From JBEKHT01 sp050012135 (GTDB lineage: Bacteria; Chloroflexota; Anaerolineae; Anaerolineales; RBG-16-64-43): a stretch of 64,000 bases of DNA. A program made the position numbers and the translations under genes. The notes beneath the pieces were generated by a model, which was not told where the DNA came from, did no database searches, and saw nothing but the letters and a program-made list of their open reading frames with translations. The stretch spans positions 98,024 to 162,023 of the forward strand of contig JBEKHT010000001.1 of the NCBI GenBank assembly GCA_050012135.1, given 5' to 3'. Every line of letters starts with the position of its first letter. Position 1 is the stretch's first letter. Shown here one piece after another: positions 24,688 to 32,487 of this stretch.

Positions 24688-24788
24688 CCAAGAGCAGCGC
24701 GGACGGAGAGGCCAAGGTCCGGAGGGAACGTCCTTGAGGACGATCTCTGTCCGCGGGATTGCGGCAGTTCCTCACAATCACCGTTTTT
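24688..24788 (+). ncRNA. Candidate structured RNA or attenuator leader upstream of oppD
   Basis: Directly after the promoter a 12-bp stem can form between CGCGGACGGAGA (24698-24709) and TCTCTGTCCGCG (24744-24755), with one G-U pair. It encloses a perfect hairpin CGTCC-TTGA-GGACG at 24729-24742. The 3' end is an intrinsic terminator, 24754-24788, which shares two bases with the long stem. A competing pairing GGCCTC (24682-24687) with GAGGCC (24708-24713) overlaps the long stem as well. The arrangement fits either an independent small RNA of about 100 nucleotides or a transcription attenuator for the opp operon. I recognise no known riboswitch core. Confidence 0.5.
24754..24788 (+). terminator. 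Intrinsic terminator in the opp leader
   Basis: An 8-bp stem pairs 24754-24761 with 24775-24783, with one bulged A and a 13-base loop, followed by TTTTT at 24784-24788. It lies 186 bases before oppD. Between it and oppD (24789-24974) I see no other signal than a GAGG ribosome binding site. Confidence 0.65.
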
Positions 24789-24974
24789 GAGAATGAGTAG
24801 AGCCACGCCAGTCCCTTTCAAGGCACTCGATCGCGACATCCTGGGTTTGAGGTTGGAGTCGCGCATGAACATCCGAGGCCCTCGCCCCTCATTCGCTTGT
24901 GCCGAGAAGGTCCGACTTCCGGCCCGCCCTGGTGATTGCCGTCCCAAGAAGACTTTGGTCGCTCGAGGATGTTG

Positions 24975-25958
24975 ATGGCAGATCTTCTCGACGTGAAAGG
25001 GTTGGAGACCCAATTCCGCACCCCCGATGGTATTGTTCACGCGGTCAACGGCGTTTCCCTGACTTTGAAAGAGGGTGAAACCCTTGGGATTGTCGGCGAG
25101 AGCGGATGTGGAAAAACCGTAACCGTGCTTTCGATACTCCGACTGATTGCCATGCCGCCCGGGAAAATCGTTGCGGGGAAAGCGAATTTTCGAGGCCAAG
25201 ATCTGTTGCAGATGTCAAATGAAGAAATCAGGGAGATCCGCGGTTCCCAAATTGCCATGATCTTTCAGGACCCGATGACATCCCTGAACCCGGTCCTGAC
25301 CATCGAGCGACAATTGACAGAACCACTACTCTTGCACCTTGGTATGACCAAGGTGCAAGCTCGGAATCGCGCGGCAGAACTTCTCGGTTTGGTGGGCATC
25401 CCGAATGCCAAAGAACGACTCAAGGATTATCCTCACCAGTTTTCAGGGGGAATGCGCCAACGGGTAATGATCGCAATGGCTCTAGCCTGTGACCCCCAAA
25501 TCTTGATTGCCGATGAACCGACCACTGCCTTGGATGTGACCATCCAGGCCCAGATTATAGAGCTGGTCAAGCGTCTCCGGGATGAGCTGGGAATGGCAAT
25601 TATCTGGATTACGCATGACCTGGGTGTTGTGGCCGGCCTGGCGCGGCGTGTCATGGTCATGTATGGCGGATTTATTATCGAGGAAGCACCGGTCAGGGAA
25701 TTGTATGCCAACCCCAGTCATCCCTATACACTCGGCCTGCTGGGAAGCCTTCCGCGTGTAGATCAAGAGCGAGAGCGTTTGTTTTCGATTGAGGGCTTGC
25801 CACCGGTTCTGTATCAAATGCCTGCCGCCTGTCCTTTCGCACCGCGCTGCAAGTGGGCGATGGAACGTTGTGGGAAGGAAAACCCCGTTCTGGAGACCAT
25901 TGGACCAGATCACCGCATGGCTTGTTGGGTCGATACAAGGACAGGGAGAGCCCGTTGA
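24975..25958 (+). CDS. oppD: Oligopeptide/dipeptide ABC transporter ATPase (OppD type)
   Basis: The 327-residue cytosolic ATPase powers peptide import together with OppF, OppB and OppC. Walker A (GESGCGKT) is near residues 42-49, the Q-loop (IFQDPMTSLNPVL) near 95-107, the signature FSGGMRQRV near 156-164, Walker B (ILIADEP) near 176-182, and the H-loop (WITHDLGVV) near 212-220. The C-terminal Opp/Dpp extension contains the Cys-rich CPFAPRC. The start at 24975 has GAGG six bases upstream; an ATG at 24969 is possible. Its GC content is clearly lower than that of flanking genes. The stop overlaps oppF (TGATG). Confidence 0.94.
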   Translation: MADLLDVKGLETQFRTPDGIVHAVNGVSLTLKEGETLGIVGESGCGKTVTVLSILRLIAMPPGKIVAGKANFRGQDLLQMSNEEIREIRGSQIAMIFQDPMTSLNPVLTIERQLTEPLLLHLGMTKVQARNRAAELLGLVGIPNAKERLKDYPHQFSGGMRQRVMIAMALACDPQILIADEPTTALDVTIQAQIIELVKRLRDELGMAIIWITHDLGVVAGLARRVMVMYGGFIIEEAPVRELYANPSHPYTLGLLGSLPRVDQERERLFSIEGLPPVLYQMPAACPFAPRCKWAMERCGKENPVLETIGPDHRMACWVDTRTGRAR

Positions 25959-26956
25959 TGTCATCGAACCACAAGGAAGTCTTGCTTCGAGTCGACAATC
26001 TGGTAAAGCACTTCCCCATTAATCGTGGCGTCTTCCAGCATCAAGTTGGCGTGGTCCATGCCGTGGATGGTGTGACGTTTAATGTGTACAGAGGGGAAAC
26101 TCTTGGCTTGGTGGGGGAGTCGGGCTGTGGGAAAACAACGACCGGCCGTACGATCCTGCAGCTTTATCGGCCGACTTCGGGGCATGTCTATTTCGAAGGC
26201 GTCGATTTGGTGGCTTTGAAAAGTGGAGAAATGCGCCGGATGCGCCGTAAGATCCAGATGATCTTTCAGGATCCGTATGCCAGCCTGAGTCCGCGCATGA
26301 CCATTGGCGAGATTATCGGCGAGCCGTTGCTCGTTCACCATGTCGGCAATGCCCAAGAAATCCGCGAACGCGTCAAGTATCTGCTGGATGTTGTTAAGCT
26401 ATCCCCCTCCTTTACGGACCGTTATCCTCATGAATTCTCAGGGGGCCAACGCCAACGCATTGGCATCGCTCGTGCTTTGGCTTTGCAGCCATCCTTCATT
26501 GTCTGCGATGAACCGATTTCATCACTGGATGTCTCGATTCAAGCACAGGTTGTCAATCTCCTGGATGATTTGCAAAGACAGTTCAATCTGACTTATCTGT
26601 TCATTGCGCATGATTTGTCGATGGTTCGTCACCTTTGTGACCGTGTGGCGGTGATGTATCTGGGGATCACCGTCGAAATGGCCGCCCGTGCGGACTTATA
26701 TCGCATGCCTTTGCATCCTTACACGCAGGCCTTGCTCTCCGCCGTTCCGATCCCTGACCCGGTGGCGGACTCCCAGCGCCAACGTGTTATACTGGAAGGG
26801 GATGTGCCTTCCCCGGTAGACCCGCCCTCCGGATGTCGTTTCCGGACGCGCTGTCCCATTGCCAAGCCTATTTGTGCCGAGCAAGTGCCTGATTTCCGCG
26901 AGCTGAGGCCAGGTGATTTTGTGGCCTGCCACTTTGCGGAACAGTTCTTAAATTGA
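25958..26956 (+). CDS. oppF: Oligopeptide ABC transporter ATPase (OppF type)
   Basis: The second ATPase of the pair has 332 residues. Walker A (GESGCGKT) is near residues 57-64, the Q-loop (IFQDPYASLSPRM) near 102-114, the signature FSGGQRQRI near 157-165, Walker B (FIVCDEP) near 176-183, and the H-loop (FIAHDLSMV) near 213-221. The C-terminal domain ends with CRFRTRCPIA and further Cys residues typical of OppF. The one-base overlap with oppD supports coupled translation. It shares the lower GC of this block. Confidence 0.94.
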   Translation: MSSNHKEVLLRVDNLVKHFPINRGVFQHQVGVVHAVDGVTFNVYRGETLGLVGESGCGKTTTGRTILQLYRPTSGHVYFEGVDLVALKSGEMRRMRRKIQMIFQDPYASLSPRMTIGEIIGEPLLVHHVGNAQEIRERVKYLLDVVKLSPSFTDRYPHEFSGGQRQRIGIARALALQPSFIVCDEPISSLDVSIQAQVVNLLDDLQRQFNLTYLFIAHDLSMVRHLCDRVAVMYLGITVEMAARADLYRMPLHPYTQALLSAVPIPDPVADSQRQRVILEGDVPSPVDPPSGCRFRTRCPIAKPICAEQVPDFRELRPGDFVACHFAEQFLN

Positions 26957-27062
26957 AGGAGGTGATGATCCTATACCCATAGAAAAGAAGCAAGACAGCC
27001 AATCTCACGAAAGGGTTGGTTGCATCCGCCTAATTCGATAACCAATGTGGGGAGAGAAGAAG

Positions 27063-29024
27063 ATGCGCAAGATTTTTACCGTAGTTAGCCTGTTAGTCGC
27101 CGCCGGCATGGTCCTGACGGCTTGTGCGCCCGGCGCCACACCCGCACCGGCAGGTACGCCTCAACCGACTGCTGTAAAGCCGCCCGCCATCAAGAATCCG
27201 GACACGCTGGTCTATGCTTGTGAGGGTTGCGATCCACAATCACTCGACCCGGCTTGGTCCTATGACACTTCCAGCGGCGGAATCCAGCAGAACGTCTATG
27301 AAGGGCTCATCTTTTACAACCGCGAGCATGTGGACCAGTACATTCCGATGCTGGCGACGGCTTGGACAGTTTCCCCGGACGGCCTGACCTACACCTTCAA
27401 TATTCGCCCGAATGTCAAGTTCCAGAACGGCGATACCCTCAAGGCCAGTGACGTCGCGTATTCCTACTTGCGGGGTTTCATCCAAAGCCGTGACAGTGGC
27501 CCGCAGTGGATCATGTTGGAGCCGTTCTTCGGGCCGTCGGTCACAGCCACCTTCCTGGATGCCACCGTCAAGGCTGGCGATACGACCGGTGATGACGTGG
27601 TGAACACCATGTACAATGGCGACTTTGTTGCCGCATGTCAGGCCGCGCAAAAGATGATCGTGGCTGACAATAACGCCATGACCGTGACCATGACCCTCAA
27701 GCAGCCATGGGGCCCATTCCTGGCTTCGATCGCCAATGCCTGGGGCAGTGTGATCGACCAGAGCTGGGCTGTCGGGCTAGGCGACTGGGACGGCAACTGC
27801 GCGGATGCACAGCAGTTCAACAACCCGGATGCTAATAAGGATCCGCTTTTCAGCAAGATGAACGGTACGGGTCCCTATTCGCTCGTGAAATGGGATTCGG
27901 GGAATGAGATCGATCTGGATGCAAATCCAAACTACTGGGCAACTCAGCCGTTATGGGCCGGTGGTCCTTCTGGGACGCCCAAGATCGCCCACATCATCAT
28001 CAAGCAGGTTTCTGAATTTGGCACACGCCTGGCGATGATGGAAACCGGTGACGCTGACTTTATTGACGTGCCTCGCAACTATATCTCTCAACTGGATCCG
28101 CTGGTGAAGGAAACGTGCGATGCGTCCGGCAACGGCCAATGCCAAGCGGTAAACGCGAACGGCTTCATCCGCCTCTACAAGAATATGCCGGGGCTGGAAG
28201 AAGATGGCATGTTCTTTAACCAGGATGTCAATGTGACCGGTGGCAACTCCTTCCTGGGCTCAGGAAAGCTGGATGGCAACGGCATTCCGCCAACCTTCTT
28301 TGCGGACATCCACGTTCGCAAGGCGCTCGTCGCCTGCTTTGACTATAACACCTTCATCAAGCAGGTTTTCAATGGCGAAGCCGTTCAGCCGAACGGGCCC
28401 GTTCCTCCGGGCGAGTTGGGCTATGACACGAGCGCGCCGCCTCAGCAGTTCAGCCTAGATACCTGCAAATCGGAATTCGCCCTTGCGGCCCAAGACCCCG
28501 GCTTGACGGATCTGCTGACCAAGGGCTTCTACTTTGCCTATATGTACAATACGGGCAATACGACACGGCAGATTGCAGGTCAGATCCTGGCGCAGAACCT
28601 TCAGCAGGTCAATCCCAAGTTCGTTATGGCCGTGAATGCCGAACCATGGCCTGTGTTCTTGGGGGATTATGAGAAAAGTCGCCTGGGTGGTTTCTGGCTT
28701 GGCTGGCTCGAAGACTATCACGATCCGAACGACTGGGTGGCGCCCTACCTCGGAAGCGGCGGTGCGTATTCTGGCACTCAGAGCTTTGATCCAACAGTGC
28801 AAAAGCAAATGGACGCTCTGATCAATCAGGCGGTGTCTTCAGCGGATCAATCCCAGCGCGCAACGCTTTACGCACAGTTGAACAAGATGGCACTGGACAA
28901 CGCGCTCGATATCTTTGCTGTCGCTCCGACTATCCGCCATTACGAGCAAGAATGGGTCAAGGGCTACTACTATAACCCGATCTACTCTGAGTTCTACTGG
29001 TACCCGATGAGCAAGGGACAGTAG
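27063..29024 (+). CDS. Peptide-type ABC transporter solute-binding lipoprotein
   Basis: The 653-residue SBP_bac_5 protein has a lipoprotein signal with lipobox LTAC (Cys 20) and a Thr/Pro linker. Family landmarks include QSLDPAWSYD near residues 59-68, YTFNIRPNVKFQNGD near 110-124, and GTGPYSLVKWDSGNEIDLDANPNYW near 274-298. The C-terminal lobe has DIHVRKALVACFDYN near 416-430. The start at 27063 gives a compact signal peptide and follows the purine-rich GGGGAGAG site. It lies between the ATPase and permease genes, so it is most likely the binding protein of this transporter. The 106-base gap before it contains an almost perfect Shine-Dalgarno at 26956-26966 that serves no obvious gene. Confidence 0.93.
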   Translation: MRKIFTVVSLLVAAGMVLTACAPGATPAPAGTPQPTAVKPPAIKNPDTLVYACEGCDPQSLDPAWSYDTSSGGIQQNVYEGLIFYNREHVDQYIPMLATAWTVSPDGLTYTFNIRPNVKFQNGDTLKASDVAYSYLRGFIQSRDSGPQWIMLEPFFGPSVTATFLDATVKAGDTTGDDVVNTMYNGDFVAACQAAQKMIVADNNAMTVTMTLKQPWGPFLASIANAWGSVIDQSWAVGLGDWDGNCADAQQFNNPDANKDPLFSKMNGTGPYSLVKWDSGNEIDLDANPNYWATQPLWAGGPSGTPKIAHIIIKQVSEFGTRLAMMETGDADFIDVPRNYISQLDPLVKETCDASGNGQCQAVNANGFIRLYKNMPGLEEDGMFFNQDVNVTGGNSFLGSGKLDGNGIPPTFFADIHVRKALVACFDYNTFIKQVFNGEAVQPNGPVPPGELGYDTSAPPQQFSLDTCKSEFALAAQDPGLTDLLTKGFYFAYMYNTGNTTRQIAGQILAQNLQQVNPKFVMAVNAEPWPVFLGDYEKSRLGGFWLGWLEDYHDPNDWVAPYLGSGGAYSGTQSFDPTVQKQMDALINQAVSSADQSQRATLYAQLNKMALDNALDIFAVAPTIRHYEQEWVKGYYYNPIYSEFYWYPMSKGQ

Positions 29025-29055
29025 TCGGGCCGTAGGGATGCATTAGTAGGCTATG

Positions 29056-29084
29056 ACGGGGGCTGGAGATTTTCCAGCCCCCGT
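29056..29084 (+). terminator. Strong intercistronic hairpin between the binding-protein and oppB genes
   Basis: A perfect 12-bp stem (29056-29067 with 29073-29084) encloses a 5-base loop. No T-run follows. In binding-protein operons such hairpins often stabilise the upstream mRNA segment or cause partial termination, giving more binding protein than permease. That role is inferred. Confidence 0.6.
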
Positions 29085-29171
29085 GCCGGAGTAAGACGAA
29101 GAAGTGTGATCGAGGTGAGAGGGTGCGTCCTCTTACCCATGCCCCGACGAGAATGATCAAGGATCCGTAAC

Positions 29172-30200
29172 ATGGCAAATTACATTGTTCGTCGATTGTT
29201 GATTCTGCCAATCATCCTCATCGGGCTGAGCCTTTTGATCTTTGCGATGATCTCACTCCTTAATCCATATACGCGCGCTTCGTTATACGTGAACTCGCCT
29301 CCGAAGACCGAGAATGCGCTCAATCAACTGGTCGTAAAGTATGGACTGGACAAACCGATTCCGGTTCAATATTGGAATTGGCTATCTCAAGTCGTTCGTG
29401 GCAATCTGGGCTGGTCCAAGACTGCCGAACGGCCGGTTTTGCAGGCTATTCTCGCGTACTTTCCCGCTACACTCGAACTCTCGATATGGAGTTTCATACC
29501 CATCATCGTGATTGGGGTTTGGCTTGGCGTGCAAGCCGCGATCCACCAGGATCAGTTGATTGATCAAGTGGCGCGTATCTTCAGCATTATTGGCTATTCC
29601 TTCCCCGTCTTTGTTTTCGGCTTGTTGGTGCTGATGATCTTCTATGCCAAACTGCAATGGTTCCCGCCCGGGCGTTTGTCCCAATGGGCGAGTCAAATTG
29701 TGGGCTCCGCGTCGTTCCATCCATACACCGGTATGAATAGCTTTGACGCGCTGTTGAACGGACGATTCGACATCTTTCTGGATGCCCTCCGCCACCTGGT
29801 TCTACCCGCGGTGACCCTTTCTTATGTTGATTGGGCGCTGATTCTGCGGGTCACGCGGTCTTCCATGCTGGATGTCGTTCGACAGGATTATGTGATGGTG
29901 GCGCGCGCCAAAGGCCTGAAAGAATCCGATGTGATCAATAAGCATGCACGGCCAAACGCGCTGATCCCGGTGGCAACGGTTGGAGGATTGTTGCTGGTTG
30001 GGTTGATGAATGGGGTCGTCATCACAGAGACCGTCTTTGATTATCACGGGATTGGATTTTGGATCGCCCAGTCCGCTTTGCAGCTGGACGTGGTCTCGGT
30101 GCTGGGTGTCACCCTGTTCGAGGGGACTCTGCTGGTGCTGGCCAATCTGGTTGTCGATGTGTTGTATGCTTCCCTCGATCCGCGTATTCGTCTCAGTTAG
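29172..30200 (+). CDS. oppB: Oligopeptide ABC transporter permease (OppB type)
   Basis: The 342-residue protein spans the membrane about six times. It has the usual OppB N-terminal helix (residues 4-29), a long outside loop, and the inner-membrane transport domain. The EAA coupling motif reads VARAKGLKESDVINKHARPNALIPV near residues 243-267, which contacts the ATPases. The C-terminus LYASLDPRIRLS is typical. No clear Shine-Dalgarno is seen. Lower GC and gene order place it with the preceding ATPases and binding protein. Confidence 0.94.
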   Translation: MANYIVRRLLILPIILIGLSLLIFAMISLLNPYTRASLYVNSPPKTENALNQLVVKYGLDKPIPVQYWNWLSQVVRGNLGWSKTAERPVLQAILAYFPATLELSIWSFIPIIVIGVWLGVQAAIHQDQLIDQVARIFSIIGYSFPVFVFGLLVLMIFYAKLQWFPPGRLSQWASQIVGSASFHPYTGMNSFDALLNGRFDIFLDALRHLVLPAVTLSYVDWALILRVTRSSMLDVVRQDYVMVARAKGLKESDVINKHARPNALIPVATVGGLLLVGLMNGVVITETVFDYHGIGFWIAQSALQLDVVSVLGVTLFEGTLLVLANLVVDVLYASLDPRIRLS

Positions 30201-30257
30201 GAGAAACACACGGCCGCAACGACGACAACCGACCTCAAACTTACTGAAACCTGGAGT

Positions 30258-31193
30258 TTGCGACGACGGAGTCGCGTTCCCGCGTGGGTGCGCGCTTTGT
30301 TGAAGAACCCGGCTTCCATCGCCGGTGTCGTGCTCCTGATCGGGTACGCGCTGGTCGCCATTTTTGCTCAACAAATCGTGGATATCGTTGAGCCGGCCGT
30401 CGAGCGCCAGGCGGTCGTACAGAATTTTGGCAACCCGTACCAAATCCCGCGTGATGGTTATAGCTCCGAGCCGCAACCGCCCAGCGCCACGCATCCCTTT
30501 GGCACAACGGAGGGGCAGTATGATCTTTTCTATGGGGTTGTCTGGGGTACACGTACTGCCTTCGAGGTGGGCATCATTATCACGGGCCTGACATTTCTGA
30601 TCGGTGCGGTCCTGGGTTTGGTCTCGGCCTACTATGGCGGATTAATCGATTTGGTGCTGCAACGTATCGTGGAGATTTTTCTTGCTTTCCCCTTCCTTTT
30701 GGCGGCGATTACGGCGGCCGCGGTGTTTGGTCCGGAAGTGCACAACGGCATCTTAACCGGGATCATCGCCTTGACGTTGTTTGGCTGGCCCGGATACGCC
30801 CGTATCATCCGCGGCGATGTGCTCACGATCAAGGAGCGCGATTTTGTGTTGGCGGCACGGGCCGTTGGCGTCGGCGATTATCGGATCGTCGTGCGCCATA
30901 TCTTGCCCAACTCGATGTATTCGTTACTCGTCGTTGCCTCGCTCGATATCGGGACGTATGTGCTCACGTTCGCCGCATTGAGCTTTCTGGGCGTGGGCGC
31001 GGCACTCGGTTACGCGGACTGGGGCCAGATTCTGAGTTTCGCACACGATTGGATCCCCAGTCTGGCGACGTATTGGTACATCGTCCTCTATCCGGGCGTT
31101 GCGCTCGTGCTCTATGTTCTTGCGTGGAATCTTATCGGCGATGCCTTCCGCGATGCGCTCGATCCGAAGATGAGGGGGATGCGAGGGGGGTAG
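30258..31193 (+). CDS. oppC: Oligopeptide ABC transporter permease (OppC type)
   Basis: This is the second permease subunit, with at least 311 residues and about six membrane helices. The EAA motif near residues 201-220 contains ARAVGVGDYRIVVRHILPN. The first standard start codon is TTG at 30258, but the purines before it are only one base away. The frame is open upstream to the oppB stop and would add TTTTDLKLTETW-like residues if translation began at ACG 30210. That codon lies six bases after an AGGAG site, so the true start may be there. The C-terminus LDPKMRG is typical of OppC. Confidence 0.92.
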   Translation: MRRRSRVPAWVRALLKNPASIAGVVLLIGYALVAIFAQQIVDIVEPAVERQAVVQNFGNPYQIPRDGYSSEPQPPSATHPFGTTEGQYDLFYGVVWGTRTAFEVGIIITGLTFLIGAVLGLVSAYYGGLIDLVLQRIVEIFLAFPFLLAAITAAAVFGPEVHNGILTGIIALTLFGWPGYARIIRGDVLTIKERDFVLAARAVGVGDYRIVVRHILPNSMYSLLVVASLDIGTYVLTFAALSFLGVGAALGYADWGQILSFAHDWIPSLATYWYIVLYPGVALVLYVLAWNLIGDAFRDALDPKMRGMRGG

Positions 31194-31291
31194 GGAATTG
31201 GGCTTTGCCTTGCTCGTTCCCTTGGCAGTCAGCGTTCCCATCTGACTTCCTTCTCATCCAGCTCCCCGGGGTCGAACTGCGAACTCCAAAG

Positions 31292-31311
31292 CCAGCCGCG
31301 CAGGCGGCTGG
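31292..31311 (+). terminator. Hairpin after oppC
   Basis: CCAGCCG at 31292-31298 and CGGCTGG at 31305-31311 form a 7-bp stem with a 6-base loop, followed by GTTCTCC. It separates the lower-GC operon from the next ATPase pair, which has its own promoter. Confidence 0.4.
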
Positions 31312-31358
31312 GTTCTCCCCGACCTGACTCCCAAGTCACGCGAACGATTCGGCTCTTC

Positions 31359-31387
31359 TTGACGGTGCCCGAGGCGCATGCTATAGT
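31359..31387 (+). promoter_or_regulatory. Strong promoter of the second oppDF pair
   Basis: TTGACG at 31359-31364 and TATAGT at 31382-31387 are 17 bases apart. The start would be near 31394, some 32 bases before the TTG start of the ATPase gene. Confidence 0.75.
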
Positions 31388-31425
31388 GCCTCGCTTCCCC
31401 ATATACATTCTCGCTCGAGGCTCGA

Positions 31426-32487
31426 TTGGACGCGCAATCCCCGAACCTGCTTGATGTCCGCAATCTCAAGACCTACTACTTCACCCAAGACGGCGTCGTC
31501 AAGGCTGTGGACGGCGTGGACCTGACGGTCCGTAAGGGGGAGGTCCTGGGCCTGGTTGGGGAATCGGGCTGCGGCAAGAGTGTCACCTCCTTGTCCATTC
31601 TGCGCTTGATCGGCAATCCGGGACGGATCATTGAAGGGGTTATCCATTTCGATGGCCAGGACCTGCGCAAGCTGCCGGAGTCCGAAATGGTCCATGTGCG
31701 TGGGAACCGGATCTCGATGATCTTCCAGCAACCGCAGTCGGCTCTCAACCCGGTCTATCGTGTCGGAGACCAGATCTCGGAGGTGCTCGAGATCCATCAA
31801 GGCCTGAACAAGAAGGAGGGGGCGGAGCGGGCCGTTGAGCTCCTCCAAATGGTGGGGATTCCGGATCCCGAGCGGCGAACCAAGTCCTATCCGCATGAGC
31901 TCTCCGGGGGCATGGCTCAGCGGGTGATGATCGCCATGGCGCTGGCCTGTTTGCCTGAACTGCTCATTGCGGATGAACCGACGACAGCCCTGGATGTGAC
32001 CATCCAGGCTCAGATCTTGGAGCTGATGCTGGATCTGCGCCGCCAGACCGGATCGGCCATGATTCTGATTACGCATGACCTGGGGGTGATCGCGGAAACG
32101 GCCGAAAGGGTGGCGGTCATGTATGCCGGTCGCATTGTTGAGGAGACCCGGGTAGAAGACCTGTTCTCGCACCCCTATCACCCCTACACCCAAGGTTTGA
32201 TCGAATCCATTCCGGTTCTGGGAAAGGTCAAAGACCGGTTGGAGGTCATCCCGGGATCGGTGCCGAACCTCATCAATCTGCCGGTCGGCTGCCGCTTTGC
32301 CCCACGATGCCGAGCACGCCTCGAGCACCATCTCTCCGTATGCGCGGAACTGGAACCCGATCTTCGGCCCGTCGAGCCCGGCCACTCGGTACGTTGCTGG
32401 CTCTACCACGACAGCCTCACGCACCGGGCTCCGATCGGCCAAGCGACACCGGACGCAAAGGACCCGAAGAGGAGCCCCCGTGGCTGA
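31426..32487 (+). CDS. oppD: Second OppD-type ABC transporter ATPase
   Basis: This 353-residue ATPase has Walker A (GESGCGKS) near residues 45-52, a Q-loop (IFQQPQSALNPVY) near 99-111, the signature LSGGMAQRV near 160-168, Walker B (LLIADEP) near 180-186 and an H-loop (LITHDLGVI) near 216-224. The Cys-rich C-terminal extension is present. The TTG start is supported by GAGG five bases upstream. It is GC-rich, unlike the pair at 24975-26956, and has its own promoter. There is no adjoining permease pair besides oppBC upstream, so it may serve that permease or another encoded elsewhere. Confidence 0.92.
   Translation: MDAQSPNLLDVRNLKTYYFTQDGVVKAVDGVDLTVRKGEVLGLVGESGCGKSVTSLSILRLIGNPGRIIEGVIHFDGQDLRKLPESEMVHVRGNRISMIFQQPQSALNPVYRVGDQISEVLEIHQGLNKKEGAERAVELLQMVGIPDPERRTKSYPHELSGGMAQRVMIAMALACLPELLIADEPTTALDVTIQAQILELMLDLRRQTGSAMILITHDLGVIAETAERVAVMYAGRIVEETRVEDLFSHPYHPYTQGLIESIPVLGKVKDRLEVIPGSVPNLINLPVGCRFAPRCRARLEHHLSVCAELEPDLRPVEPGHSVRCWLYHDSLTHRAPIGQATPDAKDPKRSPRG

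Noticed and set aside
24710..24735. GGTCC-GGAG-GGAAC resembling the apical loop of bacterial SRP RNA.
   Set aside because: The conserved AGCAG segment on the 3' side is missing, and the outer stem does not match small SRP RNA.
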